Made by a program: the position numbers and the translations under genes
The notes under the pieces: generated by a model
What the model saw: only the letters and a program-made list of their open reading frames with translations
Databases searched by the model: none
Told to the model about the DNA's origin: nothing
DNA from: JAEXNA01 sp050486105
GTDB taxonomy: Bacteria; Vulcanimicrobiota; Xenobia; Xenobiales; JADMJV01
Direction of reading: 5' to 3'
DNA length: 34,739 bases
Assembly: GCA_050486105.1 (NCBI GenBank)
Contig: JBJHCR010000024.1
Span: forward strand, 1-34,739
In this document: positions 22,422-30,475 of the stretch, in pieces
Layout: every line of letters starts with the position of its first letter
How positions within the stretch are numbered: the first letter of the stretch is position 1

Positions 22422-23344
22422 TTCGCGCTCCTGAACCTCTCAACCAGTGCGTTAAAGTCGCCTGGTGGTTCGATCCGGAATTCCAATGGTGACCCACCTA
22501 CGGGATGTTGAAAGCCTAAACGATAGCAATGCAGGGCTTGTCCCTGCAACCCGTAGTTTTCACTTCTTCTTCCATACATAGGGTCTCCAACGATAGGGTA
22601 TCCCAGCCAACTTAAATGAACTCTAATCTGGTGGGTTCGTCCAGTATGCAATTGAACTTCAACCAATGCGTGATCAAGGCTGAACTCTTCCAGGACTTCG
22701 AAATCCGAAATAGCGGTCTTGCCGCCCTGAACCACAGCCATTTTTATCCGATCGTTTGGGTTTCTGGCCAAAGGTTGGTTGATTCGTCCGGTCTTCGGGT
22801 GAGGAATCCCCCAAACGAGACAGCGATAGACCTTAAGGACAGTGCGGTCTCGAAACTGATTCTGCAACCCCACGTGGGCTTGATCGCTCTTGGCCGTGAC
22901 CATCAGACCGGTGGTGTTCTTATCCAGGCGGTGCACGATGCCCGGCTTGCCAACACCTCGTATACCGGACCAATCCTGGGAATGAGCGAGAAGGGCGTTG
23001 ACTAAGGTTCCATCTGGATTCCCAATCGCCGGATGGACCACCAGTCCGCGCTGCTTGTTAAGAACAATGAGGTGCTCATCTTCGTAAATAATGTCTAGGG
23101 GAATAGTGGGGTCTGGTTCGGGTTCCGCAGGAGCCAATGGAGGGACTTCGATCAGGACCTCCTGACCTGCCTTGATACGAGCCGAAGCCTTGCAAGACTT
23201 GGCGTCTAGGAAGACGCCACCAGCCTTGATCCAGTCTTGGAGGAGACTGCGAGAATATTCCAGTTGATTAGCCAGGTACTGGTCAAGGCGCGACCCCGAA
23301 TCTTCGTCCGAAACGACGAGAGTCAGCACTTCTGGATTCTCCAT
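22418..23344 (-). CDS. rluD: RluD-like RNA pseudouridine synthase
   Basis: This enzyme converts uridine to pseudouridine in structured RNA, typically 23S rRNA helix 69 for RluD. An N-terminal S4 RNA-binding domain (SGSRLDQYLANQLEYSRSLL, then WIKAGGVFLDAKSCKASARI) is followed by the catalytic domain, with HRLDKNTTGL containing the active Asp, RCLVWGIP, VQLHTGRTHQIRVHL and GDPMYG. The ATG at 23344 gives 308 residues; an in-frame GTG at 23362 adds six residues. The stop TAG lies within the end of an inverted-repeat element. Whether the target is the RluD, RluB or RluC site cannot be told with certainty from sequence. Confidence 0.9.
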   Translation of the reverse strand: MENPEVLTLVVSDEDSGSRLDQYLANQLEYSRSLLQDWIKAGGVFLDAKSCKASARIKAGQEVLIEVPPLAPAEPEPDPTIPLDIIYEDEHLIVLNKQRGLVVHPAIGNPDGTLVNALLAHSQDWSGIRGVGKPGIVHRLDKNTTGLMVTAKSDQAHVGLQNQFRDRTVLKVYRCLVWGIPHPKTGRINQPLARNPNDRIKMAVVQGGKTAISDFEVLEEFSLDHALVEVQLHTGRTHQIRVHLSWLGYPIVGDPMYGRRSENYGLQGQALHCYRLGFQHPVGGSPLEFRIEPPGDFNALVERFRSAN

Positions 23345-23447
23345 TTCTTGCTGCTCTTCCACGGGATCACAAGGTTCCCAAGGTGGGCGACTCCTCCTTC
23401 CGTAAGGACAAAATGAGAAATTTGTCTCGTTTCTTTGGTGTTCTAGG

Positions 23448-23476
23448 TTGAACGCTGGAGGATTTCACGCTAAAAT
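23448..23476 (+). promoter_or_regulatory. Sigma-70-type promoter
   Basis: TTGAAC (23448-23453), a 17-base spacer and TAAAAT (23471-23476) form a good sigma-70/sigma-A promoter. It precedes the large repeat-protein gene, whose ATG is 35 bases further on. The -10 box is a 5/6 match and the -35 box a 5/6 match. Confidence 0.7.
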
Positions 23477-23510
23477 ACCTTGTCTCATTACCGCGAGTTT
23501 CGGAGGTTCT

Positions 23511-26500
23511 ATGCAGTCAGGTCAAGTCGGTTCCCAGAGAGTTCAAACGAACTATACGGTTGGATCCAATCCTAAGCCCATCACTAAAGAAAATATTGAG
23601 CAGGCTAACCGAGAGGTGGGCAGGTCCACGGGGGGAGGCGGAGGACCGCGAGAGCCCGGGGTAATGAAGAAAGATGGGGTCACCTATCGACTCGATCGAG
23701 GAGACATAGCCGAGCGGACCGCAGACTCCGGCGTGAAGGCTCAGCACGGCGAAGATGCTCACGTCTTCACCCTTCCCGGGGGAGAGCGGATCGAAGTGGG
23801 ACTCAAGCAAGGGCTTAAGGGAACCAACTATGATCCCTCCAGTCTGAACGCAGCAGAGGGCACTATATCAGACCTCAAACTGGTCAAGAACGAAGACGGG
23901 TTAGACCTCATCTCGTTTAGAGACCAGGAGGGCTTCAAGGTCAACCTGGAACCGGACACTCTCACCTACGAGGTGATGAACAAGGGTGAGAACCTATCTC
24001 AGGTTTTTCACCCGGATGGGAACCAAGAGGTCGTTGCATTTGGGACCTTTCGAGACGAGAACGGGCAGAGCAAGATCTTCGAGAACCGAGCTCTCTATAG
24101 CCCAGAAGGGAATTTGGAGAGGACTCGTGGATTCGAAGGCCTGGAAGTCGACAAAGGCCGAGTCCGGTTTAAGATGGAGAACGGTGAAGTGGCAACTCGC
24201 AGCTTGGCTAGGCCTCTCCCAGGGCAAGCAGCCGTGGAGCAGTCGTCGGTCGAGGCGTCTCCGCCAAAAAGCGACCCTGCGCAGAAGCCTCTAACCCTCG
24301 ATGTCACGGGACACCTCCTCCTTGGTGGGGGGCTCCCACCTCTTCCAGAAGTGGCTTCCGAGACTCAGATCGCCGAAGGTGCTAGCGACGATAAGCCTCT
24401 GGGTCCCTCGCTCTTAGAGCTTGCCAATCAAGAGTTGGCGGCCAAGGGTGAAGGTCCCATCAAGGGTGAGCCGACAAGCACTGAGCAAGGCAAGACTCCA
24501 GAGGTAAGCCAAGAGAGCACGCAGGTTGTAGCCGAAAAGCTTGCTTCAAGGGAGCAAGTCCAACAGACCTCGCCTGGGACTTCGGAAGTGACCACTGTAA
24601 AGGCTGAGAGCCAAACGTCTGACGTCCAGGGTCTAGACGATGCTCCCCCAGTGACTGCGACAACTTCGGAGCCCCTTACGGAAGCTAGAATTGAAGAGCT
24701 AAAGACCGGGGCTATTCAGGCCAGGGATGCTTCTGATGAGTCCTGGAATGAGAGTTTGAAGCTCTTTAGAGATTTGCCTCAGGAGGACCAGATCGAGCTG
24801 AGCCGCAACGCCTTTTATCACGTAGCAGCCCAGGTCCCAGAGTTGGCTGGAAGCGTTCCCCCTGACATGCAGAGTTCGCTCCCCAGTATACTGAGAGAGC
24901 AGAAGGAAGCTGGCTTGATCGACGGCGGTGCACTCGAGGTTCAGGTTCAGGAATGGCGCGATCAGCCACAGAATGCGGAGTTAGTGCACTCCTCAATTAT
25001 GTCTGGCTATGCCGATTTCGCCGAGCAGCGCCTGTCGTCCATGGAGACTTCAGGTGAGCTGGCCGGTCCGGAACGAACAGGGTTGCTTGAATCCCTGAGA
25101 GATTCGAGCAACAACTATGTGCTCAAGCGCAACGAGATGTCTGGCCAAGCCTATGAATTGTTCCAAGGAGGCGAAAAGGATCTTGCCCTCCAGATCTTGA
25201 GCGGTGAAGCGACTCTTGAGCCGGCAGCTAACGAGGGTCAAGGAACGAAGGCTAGTGGTGTCGAGGGACCGAGTTTCGAAGGATCGACTCCTGCGCCTAG
25301 CCCGGACTCGGAGACATCCCCGGTAAACGAGGAGAAACCGTTCGCCCATCTCACGGACATCAGCAAAGACTTCTTTGCCGGGGCAGATAATCCCGAAGTA
25401 GGACTTCACGAACTCCCTAACGGACTAACCGTGCGAGAAGAAGGAGAGACGCGGTCCTTCAGGATGCCCAATGGCGACTCGTTTCGAACCGATGGACAGC
25501 AAGTTGAAGTCCTCGGCGAACAGCCGTCAGCCAAGAATGCCAGGATAGCTACCGAGGGCGAACAACAGTTCTTGGCCTATTCAGACCCTAAGGGGAATCG
25601 ATACAAGGTCGATGTCAACTCGGGAGATTGGGAGGTCTCGAATCGTCAAGGAACTCTCACTCAGGGCTTCAATTCTGACGGCAGCAAAGAATTTGGGGTA
25701 CGAGGGACCTATACCACCGAGGCCGGCACCCCGAAGCAGTACTTTCTTAAGGCAAAATTTGGTGCTGACGGTGACCTTCAGAGCAACGATGGATTCAAGG
25801 ACCTTGCGGTCAGTAGGGACGTCCTGTCTTTCACTCTTCCCAATGGCGAAGAGACCGGAAGAACCCTCATTGAGCGTTCTGATCAATCTCTGAAGATCGA
25901 TTCTTCCACGGCCTCTTCCGAACCGACTACCGGAGGCTCCGGGTTGTCCCTTGGAGCTGACGACGAGTGGGGAGGGGCTCTCGATTTCGCCAATAACCTC
26001 TACGGCTCTCAGGCAGCTAAGGCAGGGGGTGAGTCGAATCCGAGTGCCGGGGTTGAGGGCGCTGGGGCTCCGGGCACTTCCGAGCCGATCTCCACGCCAT
26101 CAGGGTTGCAGCGGAAGCCGATTGCCGGCGGCGGGACGGAAACCCAATTGCCGAACGGGATCACTCTTTTTGACTACCCCGGTTCCGACCAAAACGGAGG
26201 CATTTCAGAGGCCTTCGCCCGCGATGCTGACGGCAACAGGTTAGAAGTTGTCAGAACACCTTATCAGACCGAGGGAGGCNNNNNNNNNNGCGTTGATGGT
26301 GTCGGTTATATGCTTTCCGACGGACATCTGGATATGATTGTGAGCAGTCCGGACGCCAAGGTCAATCAGATGGTGCGCGCCAAGGGGACTATACTGACAG
26401 CTATCCAAGATGGGCCTTATAGCTTTTTGCACGAGATGGACACCGTCCAAGGTTGGCAGATGGGTAGTCCGGGTGTCGGCATGGACCCTCGGCACCCGGG

Positions 26501-27002
26501 AATGGTTTTCGCTCAGGGTTCACCCCAGGGGAGTTATGCCATGCCTTGGAACCCGAACCCTGCGGCGCCGAATGGGCCCCAGGGCATGACGGGTGCACCC
26601 AGTGGTGGCTCAGGCGACCCGTTCGCTGAGGTTGGCTCTCTTGGGTCGACTCCGGATTCTGGCCAGCCGTCGGTTCACGCTCGACCAGGGCAGCCTCAGG
26701 AGGGTTTCCAGCCGAGTTTCTGGCAGCGTTTAAAAGGCGCTTTCACAGGTGAGAATCCTTGGGCTCAACAGGGAGTGGACGGTCCACATCATGGAGGTGA
26801 CCCAAGGATGCAGGGGCACCATGCTCACCATGCTCCACCTCCCTACATGGGCGGTTATCCTGGAGGGCATTACTCAATGGGTCCTGACCCGCACATGGAG
26901 GAGCTCAGGCGCTCTCAGAGGCTGACGAATGCCATCACCTTGGGCTCGGTGGTTGCTACGGTGATCCCTTCGCTCTTCTACGGCTCCTACTTTCTGTACT
27001 AA
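23511..27002 (+). CDS. Large repeat protein with C-terminal membrane anchor (gap inside)
   Basis: The ATG has GGAGG five bases upstream and follows a good promoter. At least 1163 residues are encoded, with the 10-N gap near residue 923. Layout: a Gly-rich N-terminus; a strand-rich domain (~85-230) with FTLPGGERIEVG and SQVFHPDGNQEVVAFGTFRD; a disordered Thr/Ser/Glu segment; a helical domain (~400-560); a second copy of the strand-rich domain (~630-785, MPNGDSFRTDG, TQGFNSDGSKEFGVRGTYTT); a third partial copy (~880-970, LPNGITLFDYPG); a Pro/Gly/His-rich region; and a final helix ITLGSVVATVIPSLFYGSYFLY. No signal peptide is seen, so the anchor is a C-terminal tail. The family is not recognised. 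The NUDIX gene follows three bases after its stop. Confidence 0.85.
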   Translation: MQSGQVGSQRVQTNYTVGSNPKPITKENIEQANREVGRSTGGGGGPREPGVMKKDGVTYRLDRGDIAERTADSGVKAQHGEDAHVFTLPGGERIEVGLKQGLKGTNYDPSSLNAAEGTISDLKLVKNEDGLDLISFRDQEGFKVNLEPDTLTYEVMNKGENLSQVFHPDGNQEVVAFGTFRDENGQSKIFENRALYSPEGNLERTRGFEGLEVDKGRVRFKMENGEVATRSLARPLPGQAAVEQSSVEASPPKSDPAQKPLTLDVTGHLLLGGGLPPLPEVASETQIAEGASDDKPLGPSLLELANQELAAKGEGPIKGEPTSTEQGKTPEVSQESTQVVAEKLASREQVQQTSPGTSEVTTVKAESQTSDVQGLDDAPPVTATTSEPLTEARIEELKTGAIQARDASDESWNESLKLFRDLPQEDQIELSRNAFYHVAAQVPELAGSVPPDMQSSLPSILREQKEAGLIDGGALEVQVQEWRDQPQNAELVHSSIMSGYADFAEQRLSSMETSGELAGPERTGLLESLRDSSNNYVLKRNEMSGQAYELFQGGEKDLALQILSGEATLEPAANEGQGTKASGVEGPSFEGSTPAPSPDSETSPVNEEKPFAHLTDISKDFFAGADNPEVGLHELPNGLTVREEGETRSFRMPNGDSFRTDGQQVEVLGEQPSAKNARIATEGEQQFLAYSDPKGNRYKVDVNSGDWEVSNRQGTLTQGFNSDGSKEFGVRGTYTTEAGTPKQYFLKAKFGADGDLQSNDGFKDLAVSRDVLSFTLPNGEETGRTLIERSDQSLKIDSSTASSEPTTGGSGLSLGADDEWGGALDFANNLYGSQAAKAGGESNPSAGVEGAGAPGTSEPISTPSGLQRKPIAGGGTETQLPNGITLFDYPGSDQNGGISEAFARDADGNRLEVVRTPYQTEGGXXXXVDGVGYMLSDGHLDMIVSSPDAKVNQMVRAKGTILTAIQDGPYSFLHEMDTVQGWQMGSPGVGMDPRHPGMVFAQGSPQGSYAMPWNPNPAAPNGPQGMTGAPSGGSGDPFAEVGSLGSTPDSGQPSVHARPGQPQEGFQPSFWQRLKGAFTGENPWAQQGVDGPHHGGDPRMQGHHAHHAPPPYMGGYPGGHYSMGPDPHMEELRRSQRLTNAITLGSVVATVIPSLFYGSYFLY
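26280..26289. other. Assembly gap (10 N)
   Basis: The gap lies within the third strand-rich repeat of the large protein. The frame is consistent on both sides if the true length is congruent with 10 modulo 3. Confidence 0.97.
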
Positions 27003-27005
27003 ACC

Positions 27006-27533
27006 ATGGAGAAGACCTTATCGCAGACTCAAGCGTTTTCCGGTAGTCTCTTAACTCTCGAAGTGCATCAGGTGGAACTTGAAGACGGGAGTCGTTCCCG
27101 GAGGGAGATCGTCCGGCACCCCGACGCCATTTGTGCGGTGGTAATCACCACCGAAGGCGACACAGTGTTGGTTCGGCAATACCGTAAGGCTGTGGAGAGT
27201 CTGCTGTTAGAAATTCCTGCAGGCAAGATCGATCCCGGCGAAAATGCTGAGGCCGCAGCCTTAAGAGAGTTGAAGGAAGAGGTAGGGTTTGAGAGTGGAG
27301 AACTGCGCCACGTCACAGACTTCTATTCTTCCCCGGGATTCTGCAATGAAAAGCTGAGCCTGTTTCTGGCGGACCAGGCTGTTCTTGGCAAACAGGAGTT
27401 GGACCACGGGGAATTCATAGAATTGGTCAAGATCCCGTTCAAAGAAGCTGTGAGCATGGCTGTGGATGGGCGACTGGGGGATGCCAAGTCGGTAGCAGGA
27501 ATCTTGGCGGTGGCCTTACTTAGAGGCCACTAG
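27006..27533 (+). CDS. NUDIX hydrolase, ADP-ribose pyrophosphatase type
   Basis: NUDIX enzymes hydrolyse nucleoside diphosphates linked to another group; this one resembles ADP-ribose/ADP-sugar pyrophosphatases. The Nudix box is GKIDPGENAEAAALRELKEE followed by VGF (residues 73-95), matching GX5EX7REUXEEXGU. RQYRKAVESLLLEIPAGK precedes it and FYSSPGFCNEKLSLFLA follows, both characteristic of the ADPRase group. The 175-residue length is normal. The ATG lies three bases after the preceding stop, so it is likely co-transcribed with the large repeat protein, although no strong ribosome binding site is visible. The TAG stop belongs to a CTAG flanking a MITE-like element. Confidence 0.93.
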   Translation: MEKTLSQTQAFSGSLLTLEVHQVELEDGSRSRREIVRHPDAICAVVITTEGDTVLVRQYRKAVESLLLEIPAGKIDPGENAEAAALRELKEEVGFESGELRHVTDFYSSPGFCNEKLSLFLADQAVLGKQELDHGEFIELVKIPFKEAVSMAVDGRLGDAKSVAGILAVALLRGH

Positions 27534-27814
27534 TGCTCTGTCAAGCTTAAGAATTGGGGTTGGGCCGACGCAAGCCGAAGGCGCTCCTCAAGCCGCAGGC
27601 GTTACGCAGTCCGGACACCATCAATTTTTGCTTCATCCATTCTCGGTTACGCACAACTAGGCACCCGTCACCCGTCACCCGCCACCCGTCACCCGCAAGC
27701 GGGTCCCCGGGTCCCCGGGTCCCCGGGCCTCGAATGGATTTTGCCAAACACCCACTGCGCGGGTACCCGGCCTCGTCAACCGAACCCGAAAATTTAAACT
27801 TGCCAGAGCACTAG
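27530..27814. mobile_element. MITE-like element with ~22-bp inverted ends and CTAG flanks
   Basis: TGCTCTGTCAAGCTTAAG at 27534 is matched by TGCTCTGGCAAGTTTAAA read inward from 27810 on the other strand. CTAG flanks both ends (27530-27533 and 27811-27814), as would a YTAR-type target duplication like that of IS5-group elements. No transposase is encoded. The interior carries a tandem-repeat block. Confidence 0.6.
27662..27727. repeat. Tandem repeats: five CACCCG(T/C) units, then three GGGTCCCC units
   Basis: CACCCGT/CACCCGC heptamers run from 27662 to 27696. A small hairpin, CCCGC-AA-GCGGG, forms the junction, and three GGGTCCCC octamers follow (27701-27724). The block sits inside the inverted-repeat element and is not a CRISPR array. 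Confidence 0.85.
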
Positions 27815-27837
27815 GTTCTTTGGTGTACGAGCGCAAG

Positions 27838-28003
27838 CTAAGGATCTGGCCAGGAATAAACCATACCATTGGGGCGATGATCCATCCTTCATGGCTGCGT
27901 CTCTCATCAGTTACATACAGCGCGGTATGCGCCTTCTTCGCTCCTTGCCCTGAATGCGCCTCGACAACCGAATACAGAAAGTACTGGCGGACCAAATCCT
28001 AAG
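27838..28003 (-). repeat. Dispersed 166-bp repeat family B, copy 2
   Basis: This has the same length as the copy at 12070-12235 and clear homology over its whole extent (CTAAGGATCTGGCC end, GATCCATCC, CCTTGCC, GCGCCTC, CAGAAAGTAC). Read on the minus strand, it contains GGGCAAGGAGCGAAGAAGG and the hairpin CATAC/GTATG. It directly follows, in the same orientation, the acidic hypothetical gene, whose last codon and TAG stop lie in its terminus. Confidence 0.74.
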
Positions 28004-28511
28004 CGTCTGAAGAATCCTCGAAAATTTTTGCGATCTCGGGATTGCTAGGTGTGGCATTGCCCTGAGTCGGCGCAGGGTCCTCCTGCTTAGATGGTTGAGC
28101 CAGATGTTTCCAGAACTCCCATACTTTTGGCGGCGGAGGTGGAGGAGCCGTCACCCGGTTCAACCACCACCACCAATGTGCTTTGGGAGGGTCGTTGATG
28201 ATTTGATATTGGAGAAAATTGCCATGGCCGATTTCATCTACGACATCCTGAGCTCGCTTTCTCAGGAGCAGATCAAGGTCGTTGACTTTTTTCCACACAC
28301 CAGTCAAATCGAGTTGAGGGTGACCTGTGAGATCTTCTAGGAACTCCTGGACTTCATCTCGGTAATAGAGGAGCTGAGGGGCGGAATAGCCTAAATCACC
28401 AATGTTTCCTAAGAAAGCTTCGTAATCTCCCACAACTTCAGCCAGGTAGTTCCAGGCGTCTTGAGTTGCAGGGTCGAGTTTTGGGTGCTTGGACTGTTCC
28501 TTGTCGCTCAA
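27999..28511 (-). CDS. Acidic hypothetical protein with poly-Trp and poly-Pro tracts
   Basis: The TTG start at 28511 follows GAAGGCG and lies 13 bases after the ispD stop. The 170-residue product has a helical acidic N-terminal part (LDPATQDAWNYLAEVVGDYE, LLYYRDEVQEFLEDL, WKKVNDLDLLLRKRAQDVVD), then HWWWWLNRV, a run of six prolines (APPPPPPK) and an acidic tail. It is the last gene of the radA - PIN/TRAM - ispD operon. No family is recognised and no signal peptide is present. The stop codon comes from the end of the family-B repeat, so the original C-terminus may have been altered. Confidence 0.7.
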   Translation of the reverse strand: MSDKEQSKHPKLDPATQDAWNYLAEVVGDYEAFLGNIGDLGYSAPQLLYYRDEVQEFLEDLTGHPQLDLTGVWKKVNDLDLLLRKRAQDVVDEIGHGNFLQYQIINDPPKAHWWWWLNRVTAPPPPPPKVWEFWKHLAQPSKQEDPAPTQGNATPSNPEIAKIFEDSSDA

Positions 28512-28524
28512 CGCCTTCGACCCA

Positions 28525-29229
28525 CTAACCTTGCTTCATCCGCCTACTGAGTTCTTCGAGGATCGGGACGTCTTCCGGTACGGTGACTTTGAGGTTGTGA
28601 GCCGCCCCTGGAACGCATCCCACAGACATTCCGTAGTGTTCTAACAGGCTCGCGTCATCAGTTCCTAGGAAGCCCTCTTGATTCGCCCTGAGGTGAACTG
28701 ACAGGATTGTTTCAAAAGGGAAAGCCTGGGGGGTCTGAACCAGACGCAGGGACTCACGGTCTTCAGTCTGCAGGACTTTATCCCCGTCCACCCTCTTGAT
28801 GGTATCACGAACTGGAGCGGTAGGGATGACTCCGGAGTATTGAGAGAGCTTTTCGAGGAGTCGATGAAAGAGCTCGCTATCCACAAAAGGACGTGCACCA
28901 TCGTGAATGAGAACAACGTCATTCTTCGCGGGACTCCACAGCGCTTTAATCTTTTCGAGAGCCAGTCTAATGGAGTCTTGTCGCTCGACCCCCCCCTCGA
29001 TCACTTCCCAGCGGCTCGTGTCGGAAAACTCGGAGGCCAGGAGGCTTTGGAACTCTTCTACTCTGCCAGGACTGACAGCCAAGACCAGCCCCTTGAGTCT
29101 TCCCCAAGACAAGAAAGGGCTTAGGGTGGTAGCCAGGAGTGGCTTGCCCAGTAAGGGAAGCGTGAGCTTGTCCACTCCTCCCATTCTTCGACTTGCTCCG
29201 GCAGCGGTTATCACGGCGAAGATTTCCAA
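28525..29229 (-). CDS. ispD: 2-C-methyl-D-erythritol 4-phosphate cytidylyltransferase
   Basis: IspD transfers CMP from CTP to 2-C-methyl-D-erythritol 4-phosphate, the third step of the non-mevalonate isoprenoid pathway. The nucleotide-binding loop is AAGASRRMGGVDK at residues 9-21, DGARPF is near residue 108, and LVQTPQAF and LGTDDASLLEHYG are typical. The 234-residue length is normal. The start is a TTG two bases after the PIN/TRAM stop, giving MEIFAVITAAGAS, which matches the family. In Gram-positive bacteria ispD lies beside the PIN/TRAM and radA genes in the same order, which supports the call. Confidence 0.95.
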   Translation of the reverse strand: MEIFAVITAAGASRRMGGVDKLTLPLLGKPLLATTLSPFLSWGRLKGLVLAVSPGRVEEFQSLLASEFSDTSRWEVIEGGVERQDSIRLALEKIKALWSPAKNDVVLIHDGARPFVDSELFHRLLEKLSQYSGVIPTAPVRDTIKRVDGDKVLQTEDRESLRLVQTPQAFPFETILSVHLRANQEGFLGTDDASLLEHYGMSVGCVPGAAHNLKVTVPEDVPILEELSRRMKQG

Positions 29230-29231
29230 GG

Positions 29232-30389
29232 CTAGGTTGTCCCCGAAGTGGCCTTAGCGGTTTCTGGGTCCGAAGTTCGGTCGGATTCAGCAGCAGAGCT
29301 TTGAGGGAGATCTCTCAAATATTTGGCGAAGAGCATTCTGCCACTGGACGTCTGCACCAACGAGGTGATCTCTACGGTGACCAACTGACCCACCTTTCTT
29401 TTTCCGTTCTCCACCACCACCATCGTTCCGTCTTCCAAAAAGCCAACGCCCTGTCCAGACTCTTTGCCGGGTTTAGAAATTTGAAGGGGGAGCTCTTCGC
29501 CGGGGATGAAGACCGGTTTTAAAGCGCGAGCTAAGGCGTTGATGTTGAGGACCTTCACACTCTGTAGGGAGGCCACTTTCTGCAAATTGAAGTCGTTGGT
29601 GAGCAGGGGTGCCTTAAGATCTAGGGCCAGTTGCACAAGCTTGGCGTCCACGGCCTTGAGGTCGGAATAGTTCCGGGTTTCGATCTTCACCTGATAGGTC
29701 TGCTGCAGTTGGTCTAAAAGGTCCAAGCCCCTGCGACCTTTGCTTCGCTCGGTGGTGTTGGAAGAATCGGCTTTGTACTGAATCTCATCGAGAACGAACC
29801 GGCTGACGACCAAGGTGCCAGGCAGGAATCCTGTTTCTAAGATTTGCCCCAAACGCCCGTCCAAGATTGCAGAGGTGTCGACAACGACCCTTTGACTTCC
29901 CCAGTCTCGCTGCCCAATTCCGGATTCTAAAAGTTCTGCGAATGAGTGGATGAAGACCAGCCTGCTGCCAAAGAAAGCCCCAAACAGGGCCAGAAAAATC
30001 GTGGTCAAGACTATGAAGAAAGGTCCAACGTAGGGGCCGACAGCTGGGATGGAGCTAAAGTCGATTTGGCGGAGTGCCAGGTTGGCAAAGAATGCAACTA
30101 TCAATCCAAAAAGGAGACCTGCCGAGCCCATCAAGATCTCTTGTACTGATAGTCTCTGGAGAGAAAGGGCAAAGGAGTCCACAGCTTTGAGTACCCCACG
30201 AGTGAAGGGAGGTGCGATGGTCAGCCCGAGGAGGATCCCCAGAAGAATGAAGGCGGCAAATGTTGAGTATCGTCCGTTGTTCGAAAGGACGTTGTAAAAA
30301 CTTTGAGTGTATAAAGCAATGCTGTATCCGCAAAGTCCGCCAAAGACTGTGAACACGAAAGAGAACATTATCCGAACCAACTTGGCCAT
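29232..30389 (-). CDS. PIN/TRAM domain membrane protein (YacL-like)
   Basis: The ATG at 30389 has GGGAG five bases upstream and gives 385 residues. Four transmembrane helices occupy residues ~5-145. The PIN nuclease-fold domain begins RVVVDTSAILDGRLGQI (Asp171 and Asp177 metal ligands) with LVVSRFVLDEIQYKAD and LLTNDFNLQKVASLQ. A C-terminal TRAM domain follows (GQGVGFLEDGTMVVVENGKR, VGQLVTVEITSLVQTSSGRM). YacL-type proteins sit in the membrane; a ribonuclease role is predicted but not established. The position between radA and ispD is conserved in many Terrabacteria. Confidence 0.92.
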   Translation of the reverse strand: MAKLVRIMFSFVFTVFGGLCGYSIALYTQSFYNVLSNNGRYSTFAAFILLGILLGLTIAPPFTRGVLKAVDSFALSLQRLSVQEILMGSAGLLFGLIVAFFANLALRQIDFSSIPAVGPYVGPFFIVLTTIFLALFGAFFGSRLVFIHSFAELLESGIGQRDWGSQRVVVDTSAILDGRLGQILETGFLPGTLVVSRFVLDEIQYKADSSNTTERSKGRRGLDLLDQLQQTYQVKIETRNYSDLKAVDAKLVQLALDLKAPLLTNDFNLQKVASLQSVKVLNINALARALKPVFIPGEELPLQISKPGKESGQGVGFLEDGTMVVVENGKRKVGQLVTVEITSLVQTSSGRMLFAKYLRDLPQSSAAESDRTSDPETAKATSGTT

Positions 30390-30475
30390 TGACACTCCCT
30401 AACAACTTTACCCCAAAAAGAGCCTTTGCTCCTTCCCTGAAGGTACGCTTCGTCTTGCTATGGGGTGTTTACACT

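Noticed and set aside
27662..27727. Possible CRISPR array
   Set aside because: The units are 7-8 bp in direct tandem with no spacers and no cas genes are near; it is a minisatellite.
27675..27995. Minus-strand open frame of 106 codons between NUDIX and the acidic protein
   Set aside because: It runs through the family-B repeat, the MITE end and the minisatellite, so the open frame is a by-product of non-coding repeats.
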